A stretch of DNA of 64,000 bases from Agarilytica sp033852165. Its GTDB lineage: Bacteria > Pseudomonadota > Gammaproteobacteria > Pseudomonadales > Cellvibrionaceae. The position numbers and the translations under genes are program-made. The notes beneath the pieces were generated by a model. It did no database searches and was not told the origin of the DNA. It saw only the letters and a list, made by a program, of their open reading frames with translations. Below are positions 36,061 to 44,564 of the stretch, one piece after another (the first letter of the stretch is position 1; each line of letters begins with the position of its first letter). The stretch spans positions 96,012 through 160,011 of the forward strand of contig JAWSUZ010000023.1 of assembly GCA_033852165.1 (NCBI GenBank), read 5' to 3'.

Positions 36061-37644
36061 TCAAACATCTAGCTCCGCTATTCTTACGTGAAGTGGCCGT
36101 TTAACACTGACCGTTTTATCAGCTGCGCTCTCATAAAGTTTAAAGTAATACGTTTCTGTGACGTTTTTTATGGTTATCGCTTGCCCCTCAATCTCCATTG
36201 GGCGGTATTTGGATTTTTTTAGTGCTTTCAAAACTGCTCGATCAAATATTTTTTTAGGTTGCGAAACAATAATTTTAGGATCGTTAATCTCTCCATTTTC
36301 ATCAATATTGAACTGCACGATCACCAAGCCTTCGATCCCTCGATCTATAGCTCGTCGAGGGTAAATCGGTATGGCCATACGTTGTGGCAACATTCCTTTA
36401 ATATCGACAGTCGGCACTGCAATGTCGACTAAAGCCTGCTGAGGCAATTTCATCACCTGCTCTTTTGTTATATTTTCTGTGTTAACCAGGCCCTGACGAT
36501 TATTCACTTGAGCAACAACTAACATTTCTTCTTCAAACCGAGGCGTTTCGGGCAAGGCCAGCAATGAATAGTCGACAGCGGGAATCATCTCTACTGATAT
36601 AAAATCAGGGCGCTCAGAGTACAGATTTCTCTGTTCGCTTTGGTCATTTAACATTACGGAGTAATCATTAGGAAAATTAAAATCAATTTCCAATGGTTTA
36701 GGAATCGCGTGCAGTACAGATATCGGTAAAATAAGTAACGCGCAAACCACTACATTTACCCATTTCGTTTTACGCTCTAAACAACCTCGCTGATTTCGGC
36801 CATCAAGCACATGCTGAATACGAACGTATAGCTGTGACGACCGAATAAAATTGAGCACCCAACTTGATCGTGAAACGTCTGTCGACAGCGTCAATAAATC
36901 TTCTGCGTATTCCGCTCGACAATTTAGACTGTCGACCACCTTGTCATCACAGGCCAGCTCAGCGAACCACTCCAGCCTATTCGCAACGTACCAGGCGAGA
37001 GGTACAATCCATAATATGGCACAGACGAATTTACAGAGTATTTTGATCAACCAATCGCAGCGAGAAACGTGGGCTAACTCATGTGCGATCACTCGCGTAA
37101 ATCTATCCTCATCCCAATCGACATAACTCGTGGGCAATAAAATTATCGGCGAAAAGTGCCCCCACATAACGGGAGATTCTAGTTCTCTTGTTTCTAAAAT
37201 TCTAACCGTGCGCGTTATTCGATAAGTCTCACAAATACGGTTTACGATACCCCCAGCCCTAGCACTAACAATCGGCGTTGCGTTGAGCGTAATCGAACGA
37301 ATTTCAAATAATCCAAACACCTGGAAGCAGCTCACCCAGATTGAGCCAAGTAAATACACGACAACAACCAAGTATATAAATGAGGATGACATTCCATCAA
37401 AAGAAACCGCCATACTGGTGAACGACGAAAAATAATGGGGAAGCAGGCTGACGTTCACGCCGGGTAACCAATTCAACCCGACAAAACCAAAACACGTTAC
37501 AAACAGAGTGCAGACCAAAAACCAGTGGCTGGCTGCCGCAGAAAACACAAAAGAGTTTTTCGCAATCGATAGCATGATCGTTAATATCAGCATGGGCTTC
37601 AGCCATACGCTTAGAAACAGATTGATAATGTCGACTGTAAACAT
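36061..37644 (-). CDS. BlaR1/MecR1-like M56 metallopeptidase fused to a TonB C-terminal domain
   Basis: A 527-aa inner-membrane protein. The first 110 residues and the region near 200-290 contain membrane segments. The zinc protease motif HELAH is at H188-H192 (IAHELAHVSRCDWL), as in BlaR1/MecR1. Instead of a penicillin-binding sensor domain, the C-terminal part (about residues 415-500) is a TonB domain with IPIYPRRAIDRGIEGLVIVQF. In BlaR1 the protease inactivates the cognate BlaI repressor. Gene order BlaI, M56, TonB with 15- and 30-bp gaps supports a regulatory circuit in which the signal would be sensed by a TonB-type periplasmic domain; that is inference. Confidence 0.88.
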   Translation of the reverse strand: MFTVDIINLFLSVWLKPMLILTIMLSIAKNSFVFSAAASHWFLVCTLFVTCFGFVGLNWLPGVNVSLLPHYFSSFTSMAVSFDGMSSSFIYLVVVVYLLGSIWVSCFQVFGLFEIRSITLNATPIVSARAGGIVNRICETYRITRTVRILETRELESPVMWGHFSPIILLPTSYVDWDEDRFTRVIAHELAHVSRCDWLIKILCKFVCAILWIVPLAWYVANRLEWFAELACDDKVVDSLNCRAEYAEDLLTLSTDVSRSSWVLNFIRSSQLYVRIQHVLDGRNQRGCLERKTKWVNVVVCALLILPISVLHAIPKPLEIDFNFPNDYSVMLNDQSEQRNLYSERPDFISVEMIPAVDYSLLALPETPRFEEEMLVVAQVNNRQGLVNTENITKEQVMKLPQQALVDIAVPTVDIKGMLPQRMAIPIYPRRAIDRGIEGLVIVQFNIDENGEINDPKIIVSQPKKIFDRAVLKALKKSKYRPMEIEGQAITIKNVTETYYFKLYESAADKTVSVKRPLHVRIAELDV

Positions 37645-37659
37645 CGCGGCGTCCCTAGG

Positions 37660-38055
37660 TTATTTTTGGTTTTGCGCTTTTTTTATACGTTCTATAGTAC
37701 GCTCTAACTCTGCAATTTCTCGGCTGGATAAGTCTTCTCCATCCATATTCAATAGAGCGTTAACTGCATTTACCTTAGAACCACGAAAGAATATTTTTAA
37801 TAATCGCTTAACCGCAGACTCTTGCACCTTTCCCTTTTCTAGCTTTGCGCTATATATGTGCTTGGTCCCTTCGATCCTGAATTGAACAAGTTTTTTATCC
37901 AGTAACCGTGCAATAAGGGCACGAACAGCAGAATAGCCCGGGGCATCGGGAAGGGCTTGCATGACTGCGTTTGCCGAGCACTCCCCCTGCTCAATGAGAA
38001 TGTCCATAATTTGACGCTCTCTGCGGCTTAGCTGCAATTGATCAATGGGTGGCAT
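37660..38055 (-). CDS. BlaI/MecI/CopY-family transcriptional repressor
   Basis: A 131-aa winged-helix protein. LSRRERQIMDILIEQGECSANAVMQALPDAPGYSAVRALIARLLDKK is split over residues 9-55 and is the family's DNA-binding domain; the C-terminal helices form the dimer interface. Family members repress their own operon and are removed by the partner M56 protease. Three 16-bp palindromes (38133-38209) lie 78-154 bp upstream of the start codon and are likely operators. It is the first gene of the operon. Confidence 0.93.
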   Translation of the reverse strand: MPPIDQLQLSRRERQIMDILIEQGECSANAVMQALPDAPGYSAVRALIARLLDKKLVQFRIEGTKHIYSAKLEKGKVQESAVKRLLKIFFRGSKVNAVNALLNMDGEDLSSREIAELERTIERIKKAQNQK

Positions 38056-38132
38056 AGTGACGTCTCTTAAATTGATTCGGTGTGTAGAGGGTAAAGTCGC
38101 TTAACGCTATGTAGCCCGTCAAACCCGCTAAC

Positions 38133-38148
38133 TGCTAATTTTGTAGCA
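38133..38148. promoter_or_regulatory. BlaI-type operator candidate 1
   Basis: TGCTAATTTTGTAGCA, a 16-bp dyad (TGCTAA-N4-TTAGCA) with one mismatch. It is one of three sites in 77 bp upstream of the BlaI-type gene. BlaI/MecI/CopY repressors are known to bind such short dyads in their own promoter. Confidence 0.65.
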
Positions 38149-38150
38149 CA

Positions 38151-38166
38151 TGCTAAAAAATTAGCA
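38151..38166. promoter_or_regulatory. BlaI-type operator candidate 2
   Basis: TGCTAAAAAATTAGCA, a perfect TGCTAA/TTAGCA dyad with an A4 centre, two bases after site 1. Centre-to-centre spacing to site 1 is 18 bp and to site 3 is 43 bp. Confidence 0.7.
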
Positions 38167-38193
38167 CCAAAAATTGAATCGGTCAAGGGTAAC

Positions 38194-38209
38194 TGCTAAT
38201 TTTTTAGCA
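38194..38209. promoter_or_regulatory. BlaI-type operator candidate 3
   Basis: TGCTAATTTTTTAGCA, a perfect dyad with a T4 centre. Together with sites 1 and 2 it gives the consensus TGCTAA-N4-TTAGCA, with the centre always A/T. Confidence 0.7.
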
Positions 38210-38491
38210 CCTACTTGTTATTCAGCGGCCTATTACTCTCCCCAATCAACCCGAGAACTCTTCTCACACAGTGCATCGCACTCAACGATTAGACCGCATA
38301 AGAAGGACCGTCAACGGATATTCCGTGGTATCAACCTCTAGGCGACAACTACGTAAATTCATTGGTGAATTAAATCGAGCCCTCTTCGTTATGAGCTATG
38401 CTTTTCAATGGTTAGAGTGATAATTCCAGTTGCTGTAGAGGCTTTCGGTGATATATTCGCTCCTCCTAAAATTCAGAGTCGCTACCCTAGA

Positions 38492-39046
38492 ATGATCAAA
38501 CTCTCTACACCTTCGCCCCCTGCACTCTTCTTCGCACTGGCTCGGCCTTTGTTCGTTGGAGTATTGCTCGCTCTATCAGCCTGTAGCCGCTATTCCGTAT
38601 CGTTAAACGACAACATCGTGTACGAACCTCCTCTACTCTTTAGCGACTTTAATGTGGAAGACTCAGAACTCCGGACTTGCCTACAACAAACCATCGCTGA
38701 AGAGAATATTCACTCAGCTGAACAACTCCGTCGCCTGATCTGCCCCGCAGGAAGTATTTCGACACTCAACGGTATCGAGGTGTTCAGTCAGCTTGAATAT
38801 TTAGGACTGGCTGAAAATGATATTCAAGTATTGGCTCCCATTAGCGGGCTAACGCAGCTCAAACAAGCTGACTTGCGCAATAACAACGTGGAAGATTTTT
38901 CAGTACTGCTGTCTCATAAAAGTGTCCTTTTTCTGAATGCCAAAGGTAACACCCGAGCGAATTGTGATTCATTACAGGCGCCTCATGAGGGACAGGTCAT
39001 TCACTTACCCAAACATTGCATGCAATCCGATGTAAAACCGGGCTAG
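38492..39046 (+). CDS. Leucine-rich-repeat lipoprotein
   Basis: I use the ATG at 38492, giving 184 aa, because it places a lipoprotein signal LLALSAC (lipobox Cys near residue 32) at a proper distance; an upstream in-frame start at 38408 gives a 212-aa form with an implausible leader. The mature protein has about three SDS22/internalin-type repeats (LEYLGLAENDIQVLAPISGL, LKQADLRNNNVEDFSVL). LRRs usually mediate protein binding. It precedes the RND pump genes by 60 bp on the same strand, but whether it functions with them is unknown. Confidence 0.75.
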   Translation: MIKLSTPSPPALFFALARPLFVGVLLALSACSRYSVSLNDNIVYEPPLLFSDFNVEDSELRTCLQQTIAEENIHSAEQLRRLICPAGSISTLNGIEVFSQLEYLGLAENDIQVLAPISGLTQLKQADLRNNNVEDFSVLLSHKSVLFLNAKGNTRANCDSLQAPHEGQVIHLPKHCMQSDVKPG

Positions 39047-39106
39047 CCACGCTACTTTCTATTTACTCTGGTTTTATGCAGGTCATGCGGAACGTTAACA
39101 AGCGTT

Positions 39107-40318
39107 ATGAAAAAACTGACAAGTAAAACATTGAAATTCATGCCGCTTTACTTAGCGGCACTGTTCTTTGTTTTGTTTTTGCTCATTAAATTCACCCAAC
39201 CCAGCGCGCAACGTAGCACTCAGTACCAACCTCCCACCATTGAAGTCAACATTCAGACAATCAAACCCGAAACTTTTCAAATCACTGTCAATTCTTACGG
39301 GTTTGTTGAAGCCCTGACCCACACCAAGCTAGCCACTCGCGTTTCAGGTGAAGTTAAATTCGTCGATGATTCTTTTCGACAGGGTGGCTTTTTCACAAAG
39401 AATCAACTACTCGTCGCTCTAGACAAGTCGGACTACAAGATTGAACTTGATATTGCAATGGCACAAGTGGCGGAAGCCCAAAGTCGCTACGCTAGTGAAA
39501 AAGCTCAAGCCGAAGAAGCCCATCACGATTGGAAGCGCTCCGGACGAAAAGGCGAGCCCCCTGCTTTAGCCGTTCGACAACCGCAATTGGATGCTGCCGC
39601 TGCCGCGTTGAAATCAGCCGATGCTGGCGTCGCTCGTGCATCTCTCAATTTGTCACGAACGGAAATACGCGCACCTTACGACGGCAGTGTAATTCAGCAT
39701 TTTGTCGGCCTAGGGCAGTACGTTAGCCAAAATACTCCATTGGGCGAAATCTTTTCTCATGAAGCGGCCGAAATCCCACTCCCCATAAAAAATAGCGAAC
39801 TCCACCTGTTGGGTTTAGATACAACCCCCAGAAGAGACTCCCATAAAGAAAACGCAGTACCCGTAACAATCACCTCCACTTTATTTTCCGAAAACGTTTG
39901 GTCAGGAGTCGTTGTACGTGTCGCAAGCGCCATTAACGAGCAGAACCGCCAGCTTAGCATCATTGTGAGAATACCCAGTCCTTTTAACCGCCAGCTCGAC
40001 GACCGCATACCATTAAAAGTTGGCGAGTATGTGACGGCTAAAATCCAGGGAAAAACGCTACAAAACGCCATCATTATTCCCACCAACAGTATTTACCAAG
40101 GACGCTATGTCTTTCTGCTTAAGGATGGCCGAATTTACCGACAGGACATTATTCGCGTATGGAGTGATAAGGGTTTCACCTTAATCGAAAGCGGGCTAGC
40201 AGAAGGTGATCAACTCGTTGTCAGCGCACTCGGCCAAGTATCGTCGGGAACTTCTGCAAAGGTAACGGCAGACAAAAATTCACAGATAAAACCAAACGGA
40301 GCGACTAGAGCACCGTGA
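39107..40318 (+). CDS. RND efflux periplasmic adaptor (membrane fusion) subunit
   Basis: A 403-aa HlyD/AcrA-family adaptor. It has an N-terminal membrane segment (about residues 9-27), a barrel-sandwich/lipoyl half (EALTHTKLATRVSGEVKFV), a helical hairpin (about 110-180), and the second lipoyl half with RTEIRAPYDGSVIQHFVGLG. The stop overlaps the GTG start of the permease by 4 bp (GTGA), so the pair is translationally coupled. No outer-membrane channel gene is adjacent; a TolC-like protein elsewhere is probably used. Confidence 0.92.
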   Translation: MKKLTSKTLKFMPLYLAALFFVLFLLIKFTQPSAQRSTQYQPPTIEVNIQTIKPETFQITVNSYGFVEALTHTKLATRVSGEVKFVDDSFRQGGFFTKNQLLVALDKSDYKIELDIAMAQVAEAQSRYASEKAQAEEAHHDWKRSGRKGEPPALAVRQPQLDAAAAALKSADAGVARASLNLSRTEIRAPYDGSVIQHFVGLGQYVSQNTPLGEIFSHEAAEIPLPIKNSELHLLGLDTTPRRDSHKENAVPVTITSTLFSENVWSGVVVRVASAINEQNRQLSIIVRIPSPFNRQLDDRIPLKVGEYVTAKIQGKTLQNAIIIPTNSIYQGRYVFLLKDGRIYRQDIIRVWSDKGFTLIESGLAEGDQLVVSALGQVSSGTSAKVTADKNSQIKPNGATRAP

Positions 40319-43300
40319 TTTCTTGGTTCACCAAAAACGATGTCGCTGCAAATCTCCTCATGCTCAGCATTATTATGATGGGCGGTTTCACGATATTAAA
40401 TTCGATCCCCATTGAGATTTTCCCGACAATCGAATCCAATCGCATTTCCGTAAAAGTTAACCTCAGAGGATCAACCCCTGAAGACTCGGAGCTATCGATT
40501 TCACAACGAATTGAAGAGTCTATTAACAATCTCGAAGGTATTAAGGAATACACCAGTTATTCATATGAAGGCGGTGCACGTGTTGAATTAAAAATTGCAG
40601 ATGGTTACGAACCGCGCGCAATGCTTGATGACATCAAAAACCGTATTGATGCGATCAACACCTTTCCCTCCAATGCCGAACGCCCTATCGTCTCTCTTAC
40701 CGTTTGGAAGCGTGATGTCATTACCGCCACAATATCGGGTAATGTGAGTGAACGAGAAATCCGCGAACTGTCGGAATATATACGCGAAGAGATTTTGGCG
40801 ATTAAAGGGATCACACAAGTCACACTTTCCGGCGTGCGTGATTATGAAATTGCAGTCGAATTGACGCAAGACCACCTGCGAGAATACGGTGTAACTTTAT
40901 CTGAAGTTTCTAACGCCATAGCCAATCATTCACTGGATTTATCCGCCGGTAATTTAAAGTCTAGCGGAGGCGACACCCTTATTCGCTCGAAAGGTCAAGC
41001 CTACCAACAAGACGAATTCGAAAACATCCCCCTCAAATCCAATAGCGATGGTTCGCTATTAAGAATTGGAGACATCGCAACAGTAAAAGATGGCTTTGAA
41101 GAAACTGCCGTTCGAACACGATTTAACGGAAAACTAGCCGCTGAAATTAATATTTACCGAGTCGGGAATCAAAGCGCTATTGATATAGCCGATAAGGTAA
41201 AAGCCTACATTGACAATAAGCAATCAAGTTTGCCTCACGGGATTAGTCTCGAATACTGGGGCGATCGCTCTCAGGTTCTGAAAAAAAGAATTCGTACTCT
41301 TATCACTAATGCGGTTTACGGCGGAATATTAGTCTTTATTCTTCTCAGCTTATTCTTACGCCCCATGGTCGCTTTCTGGGTATTTATTGGAATACCGGTT
41401 TCTTTTCTCGGCGCCTTTGCCATGATGCCACTATTAGGAAATAGTATTAACCTCGTGAGCCTATTTGGTTTTATCGTTGTACTCGGCATTGTAGTTGATG
41501 ATGCGATCGTCACAGGAGAAAATATTTATACTCACCTGGGCACATCAGAAAGTGGGTTGGTTGCAGCCATACGAGGCACCAAAGAAGTTTCTGTGCCTGT
41601 CACATTTGGCGTCCTCACTACCGTTGCGGCGTTTGCTCCCATTGCTTTTCTAGGAGGGCAACGCGGCGCTATATTTGCCCAAATACCTGCGGTCGTCATA
41701 CCCTGCTTATTATTCTCTTTAGTGGAGTCCAAATTTGTTCTGCCCGCCCACCTTAAGCACTTAAAATTACAGTCTTCAGATAAAATGGCCAACTGGCAAA
41801 TATGGCAACAAAAATTTGCCAAAAATTTCGAACTCGCCATTTTGAAATACTACCAGCCCGTTTTACTTTGGACCTTAAAACACCGCTGGACAACCGTTGT
41901 GAGTTTTGTCGGATGTCTAATATGCATTATCGCCAGCGTTGCTTACGGCCACACTCGCTATACGTTTTTCCCTAGAATTCCGAGCGAGATTATCCGCGTA
42001 ACATTAACCATGCCAACGGGAACACCATTTGAAATCACTGATCGTCACGTAGAGCACATTACCAAAAGCGCGCAACAGCTCAAGTCAAAATACAGCCAAG
42101 ACGGTAAAAGTATTATCTTAAATATATTGTCCAGCACTGGCGGCCGAGGCGGAGCTTCCCATCAAGGAAGAATTCGTATTGAGCTGGCGCCACCGGAAAC
42201 ACGTATCATCGATATTGATAGCCAAAAAATTTCTGAAGAATGGCGCAATGCCATTGGCACCATCCCCGGCGCAGAGCAATTGTCCTTCCGTGCCGAGATT
42301 GGCCGAGGTGGCGACCCCATCGACATCCAGCTCAGAGCCAGTAATTTTGAAGACTTGCAAAACGCATCCGAACAAATTAAACAGCGGCTGACAACTTACC
42401 CCACCGTGTTCGATATCAACGATAGCCTAGCCGATGGTAAACAAGAATTAATGATCGAACTGAAGCCTGAAGCTTACCTTTTGGGCATTAGCCGTGCGGC
42501 GATTGTGCAGCAGGTTCGCCAGGCTTTTTTCGGCCTCGAAGCTCAGCGCATTCAGCGCGGACGAGATGATGTGAGGGTTATGGTGCGCTACCCAATTGAA
42601 GAGAGAGCAACTCAAGCTCAGCTCAATCGCATGCTCATCCACACGGCTAACGGCCAACAAATCCCGCTGTACATATTGGCTGAGCTCATTCCAGGAAGAG
42701 GCCCATCGACAATACAGAGGATAAATGGCTACAGAACCGTTAGCGTTCGCGCAGACGTTGATAAGGCCACAACTAACATGACATCACTGCAAACCGACTT
42801 GTACGCCTATATCGACACTGTGGTCGCACAATACCCCGGCATGAGCTATCAAGTTGGCGGAGAAGGTGAAGAAGAAGATGAAACCTATTCGACGCTGCGC
42901 TGGGGTATGCTCGCAGCTCTGTTTGCAATATTCTGCTTACTCGCAATTCCCTTTAAGTCGTATGTTCAGCCCCTTATCGTAATGTCGGTCATACCGTTTA
43001 GCGCCATCGGAGCAATGCTTGGCCATTGGCTAATGGGAATAAACCTTACGGTTATGAGCATTCTAGGGCTCGTGGCCCTCACAGGCGTTGTCGTCAATGA
43101 TTCGCTCGTTCTAGTAGACTACATCAATAAAAAACTAACCAAGACAGACGACCTAATGGAAGCCATTCTCACCGCTGGCGCAGCCCGCTTTAGGCCTGTC
43201 ATGCTCACGTCGTTAACTACATTTATTGGTTTGGTTCCGCTATTGTTCGAAAGGGAGACCCAGGCCCAGTTTCTTATCCCAATGGCTGTTTCCCTGGCTT

Positions 43301-43422
43301 TTGGAATCATCTTTGCCACGGCAATCACTTTGGTTCTCGTACCGATTAACTTTCTTTTTCTCCACAACACACAGCGCCTAATATTGCGCTTAAAAGAACA
43401 GCTACGGCCCAATCACCACTAA
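40315..43422 (+). CDS. RND-family efflux permease
   Basis: A 1035-aa inner-membrane proton-driven pump of the AcrB/HAE superfamily with 12 expected membrane segments and two large periplasmic loops. The TM4 proton relay is seen in VVLGIVVDDAIVTGENIY (Asp-Asp). The start is a GTG overlapping the adaptor stop. The N-terminus MISWFTKNDVAANLLML and the shorter length fit the single-pump subgroup found with a two-gene operon. Substrate is not predictable from sequence. Confidence 0.93.
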   Translation: MISWFTKNDVAANLLMLSIIMMGGFTILNSIPIEIFPTIESNRISVKVNLRGSTPEDSELSISQRIEESINNLEGIKEYTSYSYEGGARVELKIADGYEPRAMLDDIKNRIDAINTFPSNAERPIVSLTVWKRDVITATISGNVSEREIRELSEYIREEILAIKGITQVTLSGVRDYEIAVELTQDHLREYGVTLSEVSNAIANHSLDLSAGNLKSSGGDTLIRSKGQAYQQDEFENIPLKSNSDGSLLRIGDIATVKDGFEETAVRTRFNGKLAAEINIYRVGNQSAIDIADKVKAYIDNKQSSLPHGISLEYWGDRSQVLKKRIRTLITNAVYGGILVFILLSLFLRPMVAFWVFIGIPVSFLGAFAMMPLLGNSINLVSLFGFIVVLGIVVDDAIVTGENIYTHLGTSESGLVAAIRGTKEVSVPVTFGVLTTVAAFAPIAFLGGQRGAIFAQIPAVVIPCLLFSLVESKFVLPAHLKHLKLQSSDKMANWQIWQQKFAKNFELAILKYYQPVLLWTLKHRWTTVVSFVGCLICIIASVAYGHTRYTFFPRIPSEIIRVTLTMPTGTPFEITDRHVEHITKSAQQLKSKYSQDGKSIILNILSSTGGRGGASHQGRIRIELAPPETRIIDIDSQKISEEWRNAIGTIPGAEQLSFRAEIGRGGDPIDIQLRASNFEDLQNASEQIKQRLTTYPTVFDINDSLADGKQELMIELKPEAYLLGISRAAIVQQVRQAFFGLEAQRIQRGRDDVRVMVRYPIEERATQAQLNRMLIHTANGQQIPLYILAELIPGRGPSTIQRINGYRTVSVRADVDKATTNMTSLQTDLYAYIDTVVAQYPGMSYQVGGEGEEEDETYSTLRWGMLAALFAIFCLLAIPFKSYVQPLIVMSVIPFSAIGAMLGHWLMGINLTVMSILGLVALTGVVVNDSLVLVDYINKKLTKTDDLMEAILTAGAARFRPVMLTSLTTFIGLVPLLFERETQAQFLIPMAVSLAFGIIFATAITLVLVPINFLFLHNTQRLILRLKEQLRPNHH

Positions 43423-43575
43423 ACACTCCAACACCACTCACATGCCCAACGCTCAACAAGCGCAGTCGTTCGACAGAAAGACGCACGGTCAGTTTGGCGC
43501 ATTCTGACGCCGGTAGCACTAGGGAGCGTCCATCTCATCAGGCACATTTCAAAAAACGCCTTAATGATTAGAGTC

Positions 43576-43599
43576 GGGACTGTCGGCATAGACAGTCCC
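43576..43599. terminator. Hairpin between convergent RND permease and PilZ genes
   Basis: GGGACTGTC and GACAGTCCC (43576-43584, 43591-43599) are a perfect 9-bp GC-rich pair with a 6-base loop. It sits between convergent genes where a shared transcription end is expected. No T-tract follows, so it may act with Rho or only protect RNA ends. Confidence 0.5.
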
Positions 43600-43674
43600 A
43601 ATCAATACAGAATCGATTTGGGCTATTGAGTAAAAAGGATGGTTAACAAACTGAATACTATGGATTAAATAGAC

Positions 43675-43941
43675 TTAATGAACAAACATCAGGCCAACGC
43701 CACTGCCTCCTGAATGCATGACTCGCATGCTGACAGGCTCTTCATTGATCTGGCCCACCATTTTTTTAAATAAGACCTGGACGACCGTACCAACCGGTGG
43801 AAGGGGATGATTATCAATATTCACCTGCGCCCCACCATCCGAAATATCACGAGCGAAACCAACTATGGTTCCGAATGCTGGGTGATGCATTTCCACACGC
43901 AATGATGTCTGGGTTCGTTGAAACTTTCGCCGCTCATCCAC
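43675..43941 (-). CDS. Single-domain PilZ protein
   Basis: An 88-aa protein that is just a PilZ domain: DERRKFQRTQTSLRVEM (RxxxR) and ARDISDGGAQV (D/NxSxxG), the two c-di-GMP binding motifs. It starts with GTG; GGAG is 9 bases upstream. It probably reads c-di-GMP in the cytoplasm and acts on an unknown partner. A candidate promoter is at 43987-44014. Confidence 0.88.
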   Translation of the reverse strand: MDERRKFQRTQTSLRVEMHHPAFGTIVGFARDISDGGAQVNIDNHPLPPVGTVVQVLFKKMVGQINEEPVSMRVMHSGGSGVGLMFVH

Positions 43942-43986
43942 TTTTATTTCTCCAACCTATTAAGAGGCTCTTTAATTATCAATTTG

Positions 43987-44014
43987 AGTATAACCTAGCA
44001 TGGTGATTTTTCAC
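43987..44014 (-). promoter_or_regulatory. Weak candidate promoter of PilZ gene
   Basis: On the minus strand GTGAAA, 16 bp, TATACT. The -10 box is good and the -35 box matches four of six. It lies about 45 bp upstream of the PilZ start. Confidence 0.35.
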
Positions 44015-44080
44015 GCTCCGTCGTCGAAGTAACACGTATTCTGGCGCATAACGAAACGCCCACGTGATATCAAGAGCTCA

Positions 44081-44121
44081 CTCACAGACTTATCCACAGA
44101 AATTGTGGGTAAGTCTGTGAG
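44081..44121. repeat. Hairpin with embedded DnaA boxes
   Basis: Arms 44081-44098 and 44104-44121 pair over 18 bp with one T-G wobble around loop GAAAT. The left arm contains TTATCCACA (44090-44098), a perfect DnaA box; the right arm on the minus strand contains TTACCCACA, one base off. It could equally be a transcript-end hairpin. Confidence 0.6.
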
Positions 44122-44474
44122 CTTAATTTTGTAGAGGCCGTTCAAAAATGCTTTTTGAGAGTCAAGAAAAATCACTCTCACAGGTCTCAATAAATATTTT
44201 TTCTCTTTAAAATCAAGGTGTTACACGACTTCTAAAGACGCAATCAAGCAGAATTTAATTTATCCACTGATCCATGTGAACTTCGGTTACACCATGTGGA
44301 AAACACTTGGCGTCAAGCGTTAAATAATGGTTTTATCCGCGAAAGTGATCGCTTACAAGGGTAACACTGGTAACGGTTTAAGCGGATTTGTTAATTTCTA
44401 AGCGTCCCCATCAAGGATCAGAAAAAACGCGATAAATACACCCCCAATTCATCTTTTTGGAGACAAAAAAGAGA

Positions 44475-44508
44475 CAAAAAAATGCTCATTTACAGAAGTA
44501 AATGAGCA
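44475..44508 (-). terminator. Rho-independent terminator of purC
   Basis: TGCTCATTTAC / GTAAATGAGCA, an 11-bp perfect stem with loop AGAA (plus-strand reading), followed on the minus strand by seven T. It is 56 bp past the purC stop. Confidence 0.85.
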
Positions 44509-44564
44509 ACAAATATAAGTCAAAAAACGATCTCCCAAAACAGGAATCGTAAATTGAAGAGCTT

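Larger units (their letters stand above)
38056..38491. other. Regulatory intergenic region, 436 bp
   Basis: Lies between the BlaI-type gene (minus) and the LRR lipoprotein gene (plus). It contains three operator-like palindromes (38133-38209). The remaining stretch from 38210 to 38491 shows no clear promoter, RNA gene or repeat that I can support. Confidence 0.5.
43942..44564. other. Gene-free region of 623 bp with DnaA-box-like sites
   Basis: Between two minus-strand genes. It holds a candidate promoter for the PilZ gene (43987-44014), an 18-bp near-perfect hairpin containing a perfect TTATCCACA (44081-44121), further DnaA-box-like sites up to 44341, and the purC terminator (44475-44508). 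No open frame is supported. Confidence 0.5.

Noticed and set aside
44081..44341. Chromosome origin (oriC) from DnaA-box-like sites
   Set aside because: No dnaA, dnaN, rpmH, gidA or parAB genes are near, no array of closely spaced boxes with an AT-rich 13-mer block was seen, and the surroundings are purC and a PilZ gene. Kept only as a possible DnaA-binding locus.
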